The translations under genes were made by a program, and so were the position numbers. The notes beneath the pieces were generated by a model. That model was given only the letters and a program-made list of their open reading frames with translations, was not told the origin of the DNA and did no database searches. From NCBI RefSeq assembly GCF_018130505.1, contig NZ_JAFCKH010000012.1:209501-273500 (forward strand): DNA of 64,000 nucleotides, given 5' to 3'. This stretch comes from Bradyrhizobium tropiciagri. GTDB taxonomy: Bacteria > Pseudomonadota > Alphaproteobacteria > Rhizobiales > Xanthobacteraceae. Below are positions 39,048-47,613 of the stretch, piece after piece (within the stretch, counting starts at the first letter, position 1; each line of letters starts with the position of its first letter).

Positions 39048-39198
39048 GGCCTCGTCCTCTCGTCCGAGCTTTCGCGATGCACGCTTTTGGCGCCGCGGGT
39101 CAATCTGCCCGCGGTGGAGCGAGGATACGGGATGCGACCATGCGCGCATAATGCTAGGTTTTGATACCTCCATATCACTCTTGCAATGGGCTTGCGCC

Positions 39199-40140
39199 AT
39201 GCAGTTGAGCGATCGCATCGGCCTCCGGTTGAAGCTGCACGACCTTCATGTCCTGATGACTGTCGTGCAGGTCGGCAGCATGAGCAAGGCGGCTACGCAC
39301 CTCAACACGACACAACCGGCGGTTTCCAGATCAATCGCGGTCCTGGAACGTGCCGTTGGCGTGCGGCTGCTTGAGCGTAACTCCCACGGCATCGAGCCGA
39401 CCGCTTACGGTCGCGCCTTGCTCAATGGCGGAGTGGCCGCATTCGATGACCTGCGTCAGGCGGTCAGGAACATCGAGTTTCTCGCCGACCCCACGGCTGG
39501 AGAAGTGCGGATCGGGTGTACGCCCTTGTTGGCTGCGAGCTTCGTCTCGGCCGTCATCGATCGGCTTTCTCGGCGCAATCCGCGAATGGTGTTTCATGTC
39601 GTGACGGGATATGTGGAGACGCTGCATCGTGAACTGGGCGGACGTAACGTCGATCTTTTGATCGCACGGAGATTTGGTCCCACCGCGGAAGAACGACTGG
39701 CCTTCGAATTTCTCTTTGACGACTCGTCCGTCGTCGCGGCGTGCGCGCAAAGTCCGTGGGCTCGACGGCGCAGGATCGATTTTGCCGAACTATTGAAGGA
39801 ATCCTGGGTGCTCCCGCCGCCCGGGAGCGAGATTGCGTCGATTGCAATGGAGGCCTTTCGCGCCAACGGCGTCGATTATCCTCGCACCACAGTGGTCACC
39901 GATTCTCCCCACGCGCGGATGAGTCTGCTGGCGACCGGGCGCTTTGTCACAATTCTCCCGGCTTCCGTATTGAAATTTCCCGCCATACGCGCGGAGATCA
40001 GGGCTCTGCCCGTTCACCTGCCAAGGGCCAACGTGCCAAACGGGATCATCACCCTGAAGACCCGCACAATCAGCCCCGTCGCGCAGCTCTTCATCGACTG
40101 CGCCCGCGAAGTCGCAAAGACTCCGGAAAGGCGGAAATGA
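39199..40140 (+). CDS. LysR family transcriptional regulator
   Basis: 313 residues. The winged HTH at about 12-70 reads LHDLHVLMTVVQVGSMSKAA then LNTTQPAVSRSIAVLERAVG and RLLERNSHGIEPTAYG. A two-lobed effector-binding domain follows, with GEVRIGCTPLLAASFVSAVI and LLATGRFVTILPASVLKF. It is close to the branch of LysR proteins that begin with a slightly longer N-terminus (GalR/CbbR-like). It is divergent from the Bug-type binding protein and should respond to the same ligand. Confidence 0.9.
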   Translation: MQLSDRIGLRLKLHDLHVLMTVVQVGSMSKAATHLNTTQPAVSRSIAVLERAVGVRLLERNSHGIEPTAYGRALLNGGVAAFDDLRQAVRNIEFLADPTAGEVRIGCTPLLAASFVSAVIDRLSRRNPRMVFHVVTGYVETLHRELGGRNVDLLIARRFGPTAEERLAFEFLFDDSSVVAACAQSPWARRRRIDFAELLKESWVLPPPGSEIASIAMEAFRANGVDYPRTTVVTDSPHARMSLLATGRFVTILPASVLKFPAIRAEIRALPVHLPRANVPNGIITLKTRTISPVAQLFIDCAREVAKTPERRK

Positions 40141-40257
40141 AATTACTCCGGTCGACGTGATGACGTGCTTTGGCGGCGCTCCAAGCTCGGGCTGGCCATG
40201 CCGCAAGCCGATCGCGACGCGCCGGCGGCGTTCATAGCGAACGCTGACTGAATGCCG

Positions 40258-41568
40258 CTACTGCCGCGCAGCCTCCTGCGACCAGGCGAGGTCGCGCCGC
40301 GATGGGCGGCGATGCAGCCGGTCGGAGATCAGCGCCGTCGCCTGTTTGCCCTGGCCGGCGCGCAGGCACGCCACGATGAAGGTGTCCTCCCACAACTCGC
40401 GCTGGGCGTGGCTGCCGCCGATCCGCACCAGTTCGGGCATCAGCGGCGCGAGGATGCGCACGGCTTCATTGTGATCGCCCGCTGCAAAAGCCGCGATCCC
40501 GCGGCCGAGACCGATTGCGGCGGAGCCGGGCGCCAGCTTGCCGTCGGCGTGACGTGCTTCCATCTCGGCAAGCCGCGCTTGCAAGGCGTCGCCCCTGGTG
40601 GTGGCCGCGACCAGCGCGTGGTGCACGTCGGCGAAATGCGCGCCGGCCCTCGCGAAATAGCCGTCGCCATAGGCGGCGACATCCTTCCAATGCGGCTCGA
40701 GGCCGGTCTTGCCGGCGAGCGACAGCCGCCACAGCAGCGAGGCCGTGTCGGTGTAGATGTTGAGTGGCGGATAGGGCCGGTCCGCCGGCTTGATGTGGCG
40801 CTCATAGATGTCGAGCGCGGCATCGGCGTCGCCGTCCTCTAAGTCGATCAGTGCGAGATGCCAGGCGAGGTGGCCCTGCAGGAAACTGGTGCGATCGTTG
40901 GCCGGCAGCCAGGCCGACAGGAACGCGCGGCCTTCCCTGCCATCGCCCTGTTCGAACAGCGCATGCGCGACGGCGTGCGCCGCGCCGGCATTCTCCGGTT
41001 TCAGCGCATAGCCGCGTTCGGTGATGGCACGGCCGGAGACCACGTCGCCGGCCTCGGTCTTCGACCAGCCGAGATAGGTCAGGAACCACCAGTCGTCGCC
41101 ATAATCGGCGGCGTAGCGCTCGCAGACCGCGAGGCGCGCGGCGTCGTGATCGGCCCGGCCCGAGAAGGCGTAGAGCCCGAAGGCGCCGAGCAGCAGCGAC
41201 AATATCTGAGCATCGCGCGGATATTCCATCAAATGTTGTTCGGCCGCCGTGGCGGCCTTCTTGGCCTGGCCCTCGATCACGGACGCAATGATCTCGATAT
41301 GCCGGCGCTCGCGTGGGCTCGCGGTCGCGGCGAGCTCGCGGGCTCTGGCCGCCTTGGCGCGCGCCGCGGCGCCTTCCATGTTGAGCTGATGCACGCGGGC
41401 GCGGCCGAGATGGGCCAGCGCGAAGTCGGGATCCTCGGCGATCGCGGCCTCGAATGCCGCGTCGGCGCCATGCAGGGCCGCCAGCATGCGATCGACACCG
41501 TCGACATAGTAGGCGGCGGCGCGGTCCGACGTCGTGGTCAGCGGCAGGCCGTAGCGGTCGTGAAGCAT
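40258..41568 (-). CDS. TTC38-like TPR protein
   Basis: 436 residues. The N-terminus DRYGLPLTTTSDRAAAYYVDGVDRML matches the start of the TTC38 family of TPR proteins found in bacteria and eukaryotes. Helical repeats continue through FALAHLGRARVHQLNMEG, RRHIEIIASVIEGQ and AHAVAHALFEQGDGREG. There is no signal peptide or membrane helix, so it is cytosolic. The function is not established. ATG 41568 fits the family N-terminus; an upstream ATG at 41622 adds 18 residues. It is divergent from the potG-like gene. Confidence 0.85.
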   Translation of the reverse strand: MLHDRYGLPLTTTSDRAAAYYVDGVDRMLAALHGADAAFEAAIAEDPDFALAHLGRARVHQLNMEGAAARAKAARARELAATASPRERRHIEIIASVIEGQAKKAATAAEQHLMEYPRDAQILSLLLGAFGLYAFSGRADHDAARLAVCERYAADYGDDWWFLTYLGWSKTEAGDVVSGRAITERGYALKPENAGAAHAVAHALFEQGDGREGRAFLSAWLPANDRTSFLQGHLAWHLALIDLEDGDADAALDIYERHIKPADRPYPPLNIYTDTASLLWRLSLAGKTGLEPHWKDVAAYGDGYFARAGAHFADVHHALVAATTRGDALQARLAEMEARHADGKLAPGSAAIGLGRGIAAFAAGDHNEAVRILAPLMPELVRIGGSHAQRELWEDTFIVACLRAGQGKQATALISDRLHRRPSRRDLAWSQEAARQ

Positions 41569-41719
41569 CGGTTGTCCTCCCGAATTCAAGGACAAGTCTA
41601 GCAGAGGCACAGCGCGCGACAATATTGCGGGAGTTGCCGCGCGAAGCGGTTGAGCCGGTGGCGATCCGCCGCTAGCTTGCGGCTATTGTCGGGCCTGTGG
41701 GGAATCGGGGCTGAAGGAC

Positions 41720-42883
41720 GTGACGTCAAGCGAAGCGAGTGCGGAGACGGCAAAGCCGTTGCCTGAACCGGCCGTCTTGGACATGCCGCTGCTGCGGATC
41801 GAGGGCGTCGCGAAATCGTTCGGCAATTTCCGCGCGGTCGACAAGGTCTCGCTCGATATTCGCGCCGGCGAGTTCTTCGCGCTGCTCGGTCCGAGCGGCT
41901 GCGGCAAGACCACGCTGCTGCGCATGCTCGCCGGGTTCGAGACGCCGGACGAAGGCCGCATCCTGCTCGGCGGCAACGATATCGCCCAGGTGCTGCCGCA
42001 TGAGCGGCCCGTCAACATGATGTTCCAGAACTACGCGCTGTTCCCGCATCTGTCGGTGCGCGACAACATCGCCTTCGGCCTCAGGCGCGCCGGCATGCCG
42101 CGTGCCGAGATCGCGACCCGCGTCGCCGAGATGGTGGCGCTGGTCAAGCTCGAAGGCATGGAGAAGCGCAAGCCCGACCAGTTGTCCGGCGGGCAGCGGC
42201 AGCGCGTCGCGCTGGCGCGCTCGCTGGCGCGGCGGCCGCAGGTGCTGCTGCTCGACGAGCCGCTCGCCGCGCTCGACAAGAAGCTGCGCGAGAGCACACA
42301 AGGAGAGCTGATGGAGCTGCAGCGCCGGCTCGGCATGACCTTCATCATCGTCACCCACGACCAGGAGGAGGCGATGACGATGGCTGGCCGGATCGGCGTG
42401 ATGGATGCCGGCCGTCTCGTCCAGGTCGCGACGCCGCGCAATCTCTACGAGGCGCCGGCGACGCGCTGGATCGCCGGGTTCGTCGGCGACGTCAATATGT
42501 TCGACGGCCAGGTGATCGCGAGCGGGCAGGGGCGCCTGACCGTCTCGACCTCGGAGGCCGGTTCGCTCACGGTCTCGGAGATGTGGCCGCCGGTGACGAA
42601 GAACGTCGTCAGCGTCGCGATCCGTCCCGAGAAAGTGAGGCTGTCGCGCCGCGCGCCGGCCTTGGACGAGGGCGGCGCGCAGACGATCAACCGCCTCGAC
42701 GGCGTCGTGGCCGACGTCAACTATCTCGGCGGCGTGACCACCTACAAGGTGCGGCTGGAATCCGGCGCCACCTTACGCGCGTCGATGGCCAACACCGCGC
42801 GGCTCGACGTCGATGCCTATCTCGCCGGCCAGCGCGTCGTGGCGTGGTTCACCGCCGACGACTGCCTGGTGCTGGAGCAATGA
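41720..42883 (+). CDS. potG: Spermidine/putrescine-type ABC transporter ATP-binding protein
   Basis: 387 residues: Walker A LLGPSGCGKTTLL, Q-loop FQNYALFPHLSV, signature LSGGQRQRVALARSL, Walker B VLLLDEPLAALD, switch His in IVTHDQEEAMTM, and a C-terminal TOBE-like regulatory part (VSVAIRPEKVRLSRR). It is of the PotA/PotG/CysA class. It is coupled by a four-base overlap to potH, followed by potI; no binding protein (PotF) is in the window. The start is GTG 41720; ATG 41783 just before MPLLRIEGV is possible. The substrate is inferred from the permease type. Confidence 0.9.
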   Translation: MTSSEASAETAKPLPEPAVLDMPLLRIEGVAKSFGNFRAVDKVSLDIRAGEFFALLGPSGCGKTTLLRMLAGFETPDEGRILLGGNDIAQVLPHERPVNMMFQNYALFPHLSVRDNIAFGLRRAGMPRAEIATRVAEMVALVKLEGMEKRKPDQLSGGQRQRVALARSLARRPQVLLLDEPLAALDKKLRESTQGELMELQRRLGMTFIIVTHDQEEAMTMAGRIGVMDAGRLVQVATPRNLYEAPATRWIAGFVGDVNMFDGQVIASGQGRLTVSTSEAGSLTVSEMWPPVTKNVVSVAIRPEKVRLSRRAPALDEGGAQTINRLDGVVADVNYLGGVTTYKVRLESGATLRASMANTARLDVDAYLAGQRVVAWFTADDCLVLEQ

Positions 42884-43794
42884 GCGCGCGCCGCATCTTC
42901 GCCCGTCCGGCGCGGTTGGCCGCGATCGCGCCCTATCTCTGGATGGTGCTGTTCTTCCTGGTGCCGTTCGGCTTCGTGCTGAAGATCAGCCTGTCGCAGA
43001 CCGCGATCGCGCAGCCGCCCTACACGCCGGTGTTCGATTTCACCGAGGGCCGCGCCGCGCTGGCCGCGGCCTTTGCGCAATTGTCGTTCGACAATTTCAG
43101 GCTGCTCGTTTCCGACAATCTCTACATCCTGTCCTACCTGCGCAGCCTCGTCGTCGCGGTGACCTCGACACTGATCCTGCTCCTGATCGGCTATCCGATC
43201 GCCTATGGCATGGCGCGGCTGCCGCGGCGCTGGCAGGGCGTCGCGATGATGCTGGTGATCGTGCCGTTCTGGACCTCGTTCCTGATCCGCATCTATGCCT
43301 GGATCAACATCCTGCAGCATGACGGCCTGCTCAACCAGGTGCTGCTGGCGCTGCACATCGTCTCCGCGCCGGTGGTGTGGCTGTCGACCGACACCGCGAT
43401 GTATCTCGGCATCGTCTATTCCTATCTGCCGTTCATGATCCTGCCGCTCTATGCGACGCTGTCGCGGATGGATGCCTCGCTGCTGGAGGCGGCGAACGAT
43501 CTCGGCGCCTCGCCGCTGCGGGCGTTCTGGCTGGTGACGTTCCCGCTGTCGCTGCCCGGCGTCGGCGCCGGCGCGCTGCTTTGCTTCATCCCGATCGTCG
43601 GCGAGTTCGTGATCCCCGATCTGCTCGCCGGCTCCAACTCGCTGATGATCGGGCAGACGCTGTGGCTGGAATTCTTCACCAACAAGGACTGGCCGGTGGC
43701 CTCCGCCGCCGCGGTCGCGTTGCTGCTGCTTCTGGTGCCGCCACTCGTGCTCTACGACCGCCTGCAACGGCGGCAACTTGCGGGCAAAGGCTGA
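42880..43794 (+). CDS. potH: Spermidine/putrescine-type ABC transporter permease
   Basis: 304 residues with six membrane helices. The N-terminal helix (LAAIAPYLWMVLFFLVPFGFVLKISL) and the EAA loop (LLEAANDLGASPLRAFWLVTFPLSLPGV) identify a binding-protein-dependent permease; the large first periplasmic loop is typical of PotB/PotH. It overlaps potG by ATGA and potI by one base. Confidence 0.93.
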   Translation: MSARRIFARPARLAAIAPYLWMVLFFLVPFGFVLKISLSQTAIAQPPYTPVFDFTEGRAALAAAFAQLSFDNFRLLVSDNLYILSYLRSLVVAVTSTLILLLIGYPIAYGMARLPRRWQGVAMMLVIVPFWTSFLIRIYAWINILQHDGLLNQVLLALHIVSAPVVWLSTDTAMYLGIVYSYLPFMILPLYATLSRMDASLLEAANDLGASPLRAFWLVTFPLSLPGVGAGALLCFIPIVGEFVIPDLLAGSNSLMIGQTLWLEFFTNKDWPVASAAAVALLLLLVPPLVLYDRLQRRQLAGKG

Positions 43795-44609
43795 TGGCGC
43801 GCCCGGTCAACAGCATCACGCGCTTCAACATGACCTCGCTGGCGCTGGGGCTCGCGTTCCTCTACCTGCCGATCGTCATCCTCGTGATCTATTCCTTCAA
43901 CGCCTCGAGGCTGGTCACGGTGTGGGGCGGCTGGTCGCTGCGCTGGTATCACGAGTTCTTCAACGACCGCGCCATGCTGGATGCAGCCTGGATGAGCCTG
44001 TCGGTCGCCGCGGTCTCCGCGACGCTGGCGACGTTGCTGGGCACGCTGGCGGCGATCGGGCTGGCGCGCGGCGAGCGGTTCCGCGGCCGGGCGCTGTTCT
44101 CCGGGATGCTGTATTCGCCGCTGGTGATGCCGGAGGTGATCTCCGGCCTGTCGCTGCTGCTGCTGTTCGTGGCGCTGAGCGCCGAGCGCGGCTTCTGGAC
44201 CGTGACGATCGCCCACACCACGCTGACGATGTGCTTCGTCACCGTCGTGGTGCAGTCGAGACTCTCGGCGCTCGACCGCAGCCTCGAGGAAGCCGCGATG
44301 GATCTCGGCTGCGATCCGGTGCGGGCGTTCCTGATGGTGACGCTGCCGCTGATCGCGCCCGCGATCATCGCCGGCTGGATGCTGGCGTTCACGCTGTCGC
44401 TCGACGACGTCGTGATCGCGAGCTTCACCACCGGCCCCGGCTCGGCGACGCTGCCGATCCGGATCTACTCGGAAGTGCGGCTCGGCGTGAAACCCGAGAT
44501 CAACGCGATCTGCACGCTGGTGATCGCGCTGATCGCCGTGATCATCGTGGTGGCCTCGTTCGCCTCGAAACTGTCGAACGCGCGGGGCGAGAGCGCCGCG
44601 CCGTTGTGA
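43794..44609 (+). CDS. potI: Spermidine/putrescine-type ABC transporter permease
   Basis: 271 residues with six membrane helices. LPIVILVIYSFNASRLVTVWGGWSLRWYHEFF is a PotC/PotI hallmark, and the EAA loop is LEEAAMDLGCDPVRAFLMVTLPLIAPAII. The C-terminal SLDDVVIASFTTGPGSATLPI is also diagnostic. TGATG joins it to potH. It is convergent with a membrane protein gene 12 bases downstream. Confidence 0.93.
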   Translation: MARPVNSITRFNMTSLALGLAFLYLPIVILVIYSFNASRLVTVWGGWSLRWYHEFFNDRAMLDAAWMSLSVAAVSATLATLLGTLAAIGLARGERFRGRALFSGMLYSPLVMPEVISGLSLLLLFVALSAERGFWTVTIAHTTLTMCFVTVVVQSRLSALDRSLEEAAMDLGCDPVRAFLMVTLPLIAPAIIAGWMLAFTLSLDDVVIASFTTGPGSATLPIRIYSEVRLGVKPEINAICTLVIALIAVIIVVASFASKLSNARGESAAPL

Positions 44610-44621
44610 GGCCGGGTGCAA

Positions 44622-45611
44622 TCACGCCTGCTTGCGCCGCCCGGCCGCTTTCGCATTGCCGGGACGGGCGGGCTGCGTCTTGCCGGCGACGCCATGCCGG
44701 ACGAGGCCGACGACGCCGATCTGCATGGCGCCGCCGAGTTGCCGCAGCGCCAGGCTGTTGAGCGGGAATTCGAGCAGGATGTGGGTCAGGCTGAGCGCCA
44801 GCAGGACGGTGAAGCCGAACGCATAGTCGTAGAAATACAGCGCGGTCGATCCCGCGCTCGCCACGGCGACCAGCGCCAGCCGCGAGCGCGGAACGTCGGC
44901 CCAGCGGATCACGTCGGCTTTGATGAACCAGTTCAAATAGTGATAAGTGTAGACGAAGGCGAGCAGGCTGGTCAGCCGCGTGTCGAGCGTGAGGTCGGGA
45001 ATGCCGAACAGCCGGCTCAGCGCCGGGCCGACATTGCCGAAATACTCCTTCGCCGCCATCGCGAAGCTCGGGATCCGGACCTCGGCGGTCGGCGGCGCCA
45101 GCAGGATCACCGTGATCGCGACGAGATAGGCGACCACCAGCATCGCCTGCGTCAGGCTGCTGGAGCGCCAGGCGCCGAGCGTCATGAACACCAGCGTGAA
45201 CAGCGAGACGTGCACAAGTGTCGGGATCAGGATGCCGGCCACCGCGAACGAGGCGCCGTTCGTATACATGATGGCGGCGAGCCCGATCGCGACCATGAAC
45301 AGCACCATGCTCTCGACCGCCGATTTGGTCGCGGCCAGCATCGCGCAGACCACCAGCGCAACCCACATCGCAAAGCCGAACCAGGCCGCGTTCTCGATCA
45401 GCGCGGCGGCGATGGCGAGCACGACGAGGCCGATCGCGATGCCGCGGTGGGGCAGGAAATAGCTGCGGTCGTGCAGCCAGGAGATCTCGGTGAAATAGTG
45501 GGCGGGGCCCAGCACCACATAGGCCAGCAGCAGCAGCTCGAACGGAACCAGATAGGCGACCGCGAATGCAAGCAGCAGCAAGCCGAGATGGATTGCGTCG
45601 TTGATCCGCAT
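44622..45611 (-). CDS. Polytopic membrane protein, unknown function
   Basis: 329 residues with about eight or nine membrane helices. It starts MRINDAIHLGLLLLAFAVAYL. Polar residues sit in membrane segments in AYVVLGPAHYFTEISWLHDR, LVHVSLFTLVFMTLGAWRS and VYTYHYLNWFIKADVIRW; the spaced histidines could bind metal. I recognise no family with confidence. It lies 82 bases downstream of the sugar-type ABC permease on the same strand and may be transcribed with it. Confidence 0.75.
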   Translation of the reverse strand: MRINDAIHLGLLLLAFAVAYLVPFELLLLAYVVLGPAHYFTEISWLHDRSYFLPHRGIAIGLVVLAIAAALIENAAWFGFAMWVALVVCAMLAATKSAVESMVLFMVAIGLAAIMYTNGASFAVAGILIPTLVHVSLFTLVFMTLGAWRSSSLTQAMLVVAYLVAITVILLAPPTAEVRIPSFAMAAKEYFGNVGPALSRLFGIPDLTLDTRLTSLLAFVYTYHYLNWFIKADVIRWADVPRSRLALVAVASAGSTALYFYDYAFGFTVLLALSLTHILLEFPLNSLALRQLGGAMQIGVVGLVRHGVAGKTQPARPGNAKAAGRRKQA

Positions 45612-45693
45612 CGTCGAACGTTCTCCTGCCGCGAGACCTCCCTATGGGTCTGCCCAGCGATGCGACCGGTTCAACCGGAAGGTGCCCTGAGTT

Positions 45694-46545
45694 CTACGAT
45701 TTGACCGCGCCTGCGGTCAGCCCGCCGACCATGTAGCGCTTGAAGGCGTAATAGACAGCGGCCGGCGGCAGCGCGTAGATGAAGCCGGTGGTCATCAAGA
45801 GCTCCCACGGCGAGTCGTCGGCGGCGAGGAAGTTGCCGAGCGCGACGGGGAGCGTGATGTCGGTGTCCTTCGACAGCAGCAGGAACGCGTAGAGATATTC
45901 GTTCCAGGCGAGCAGGATCGCGTAGGTGCCGACCGCGACCAGCGAGGGCATCATCAAGGGTACATAGACCAGGCGGAACAGCTGCAGCGTGGTGGCGCCG
46001 TCCATCGTCGCGGCTTCGTCGAGTTCGACCGGCAGCTTGTCGGAGGCCTGCTTGAGCACCCAGATCGCGTAGGGCGAGGCGATCGTCACCATCGCAAGGA
46101 TCAGCGACCAGTGATTGTTCAAGAGGCCGTAATTGCCCATGGTGCGGTACATCGGCACGGCGAGGAACGCCGCCGGGATGAAATAGGTGAACAGCGCCAG
46201 ATTCATCACGGCGCGGCCGCCCGGCACCCGCAGCCGCGAGATCGAGAATGCCGCGGCGGTGGCGACGAACAGCGTCAGCGCGCCGGCAGCCAGCGCGATC
46301 ACGGTCGAATTCCAGAACTGGATCCAGAAGTCGCGCAGGAAGTAATGCTGCTGGTGGAATACGATCGAGAAATTGTGCAGCGTCGGATGCTCCGGCCACA
46401 GCTTGCCGGAGAACGCGTCCTCCTTCGGCGAGATCGCGAACAGGAACATGTGGTAGATCGGAATCATGGTCCAGATGAAGACCGGGATGCCGATCAGCAG
46501 CAGCTTGGCCTCGGTGCCGACTTCGCGGAGGGTGGGCAGCTTCAT
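45694..46545 (-). CDS. Sugar-type ABC transporter permease (UgpE/MalG-like)
   Basis: 283 residues with six membrane helices. The EAA loop is ELDEAATMDGATTLQLFRLVYVPLMMPSLV, and TFLVATAAAFSISRLR-type sequence (LTLFVATAAAFSISRLRVPGG) precedes it. It ends AFKRYMVGGLTAGAVKS, the standard MalG/UgpE C-terminus. The ATG overlaps the stop of the upstream permease by four bases. The substrate is probably a sugar or polyol. No ATP-binding gene is next to it. Confidence 0.92.
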   Translation of the reverse strand: MKLPTLREVGTEAKLLLIGIPVFIWTMIPIYHMFLFAISPKEDAFSGKLWPEHPTLHNFSIVFHQQHYFLRDFWIQFWNSTVIALAAGALTLFVATAAAFSISRLRVPGGRAVMNLALFTYFIPAAFLAVPMYRTMGNYGLLNNHWSLILAMVTIASPYAIWVLKQASDKLPVELDEAATMDGATTLQLFRLVYVPLMMPSLVAVGTYAILLAWNEYLYAFLLLSKDTDITLPVALGNFLAADDSPWELLMTTGFIYALPPAAVYYAFKRYMVGGLTAGAVKS

Positions 46546-47414
46546 CGCGACAACCGTTTCATCATGAAATAGACCAGCGGCAGCACGAACGGCATGGCGC
46601 AGACGATCGAGGCCATCGCGAGCGAGAGCTGGTCGAGCCGCAGGTAGCGGATGCCGAGCGTCGACAGCACGTGAGTGAGATCGGCGGGGCCGCCGCCGGT
46701 GAGCAGGTAGACGCTGTTGAAGTCCCCCAGCGTCCAGATCATCGAGAGCAGCGTGCAGGTGATGTACAGCGTCTGCATCGACGGCCAGGTGATGTAGCGG
46801 AATTTCTGCCACCAATTGGCGCCGTCGACGTCGGATGCCTCGTACAGATCGTGCGAGATGGCCAGCCGGCCGGTCAGCAGGATCAGCGTCCAGAACGGCA
46901 GCGATTTCCAGATGTGCACGCCGATCGCCATGGCGAGCGCGACCGCCGGATCGTTCAGCCAGTTCGGGCCGTCATCGCCGGTGAACTTGAAGATCAGCTG
47001 GTTGACCACGCCCCATTCGGGATTGAGCATGAAGCGCACCGACAGGATGGTCGGGATCGACGGCACCGCCCAGGGCAGGATGAAGATCACCGACAGCCAC
47101 CTGATCCACGGCCGCTGCTGGGCAAAGAAGCCGGACAGGAACAGCGCGATCAGCATCTTGATGTTGATGCCGATGACCAGGAAGATCAGCGTGTTGACCG
47201 CAGCGCGCGCGAAGATCGGGTCGTGATAGAGCGCGACATAGCTCGCCGGCTGCCGCGCCAGCCACAGGCCGTAGCAGACCGGATAGACCACGAAGGCCAG
47301 GAACACGAGCAGATAGGGCGCAAGCAGCACGATGCCCCAGACCTGCGGCGGCGTCAGCCGCGCCGATAGCGGCGGCGAGGGGAGTGCATCTGAACTGGTG
47401 AGCGTTGCCGCCAT
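46542..47414 (-). CDS. Sugar-type ABC transporter permease (UgpA/MalF-like)
   Basis: 290 residues with six membrane helices. VWGIVLLAPYLLVFLAFVVYPV is the first helix, and the EAA loop reads LYEASDVDGANWWQKFRYITWPSM. TLGDFNSVYLLTGGGPADLTHVL is typical of this permease class. It is coupled to the second permease by an ATGA overlap, and separated from the binding protein gene by 199 bases that hold a long inverted repeat. Confidence 0.92.
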   Translation of the reverse strand: MAATLTSSDALPSPPLSARLTPPQVWGIVLLAPYLLVFLAFVVYPVCYGLWLARQPASYVALYHDPIFARAAVNTLIFLVIGINIKMLIALFLSGFFAQQRPWIRWLSVIFILPWAVPSIPTILSVRFMLNPEWGVVNQLIFKFTGDDGPNWLNDPAVALAMAIGVHIWKSLPFWTLILLTGRLAISHDLYEASDVDGANWWQKFRYITWPSMQTLYITCTLLSMIWTLGDFNSVYLLTGGGPADLTHVLSTLGIRYLRLDQLSLAMASIVCAMPFVLPLVYFMMKRLSR

Positions 47415-47453
47415 GCGTTCTTACCCTTCAGACGAAATGCCGGCCGCCATCCA

Positions 47454-47580
47454 CCCGTCGTCCCGGCGAAGGCCGGGACCCATACGCCGCGGCAGCGCTT
47501 TGGACCGCCGCTGGTCGTTGGCTTTCGTGCAACGACTCAGGCCTGTGGTTATGGGTCCCGGCCTTCGCCGGGACGACGGG
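47454..47580. repeat. Perfect 31-bp inverted repeat pair
   Basis: Arms 47454-47484 and 47550-47580 are exact reverse complements over 31 bases and are 65 bases apart. Each arm contains its own smaller palindrome (GTCCCGGC...GCCGGGAC). This is a REP/BIME-like element between the binding-protein gene and the permease genes. No ORF lies between the arms. Confidence 0.85.
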
Positions 47581-47613
47581 GATAGTGCTGTGACGGCGGC
47601 CGGCATCACTATA

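Noticed and set aside
47454-47580. Insertion sequence bounded by 31-bp inverted repeats
   Set aside because: Only 65 bases lie between the arms and no transposase fits; a REP/BIME-like element explains it better.
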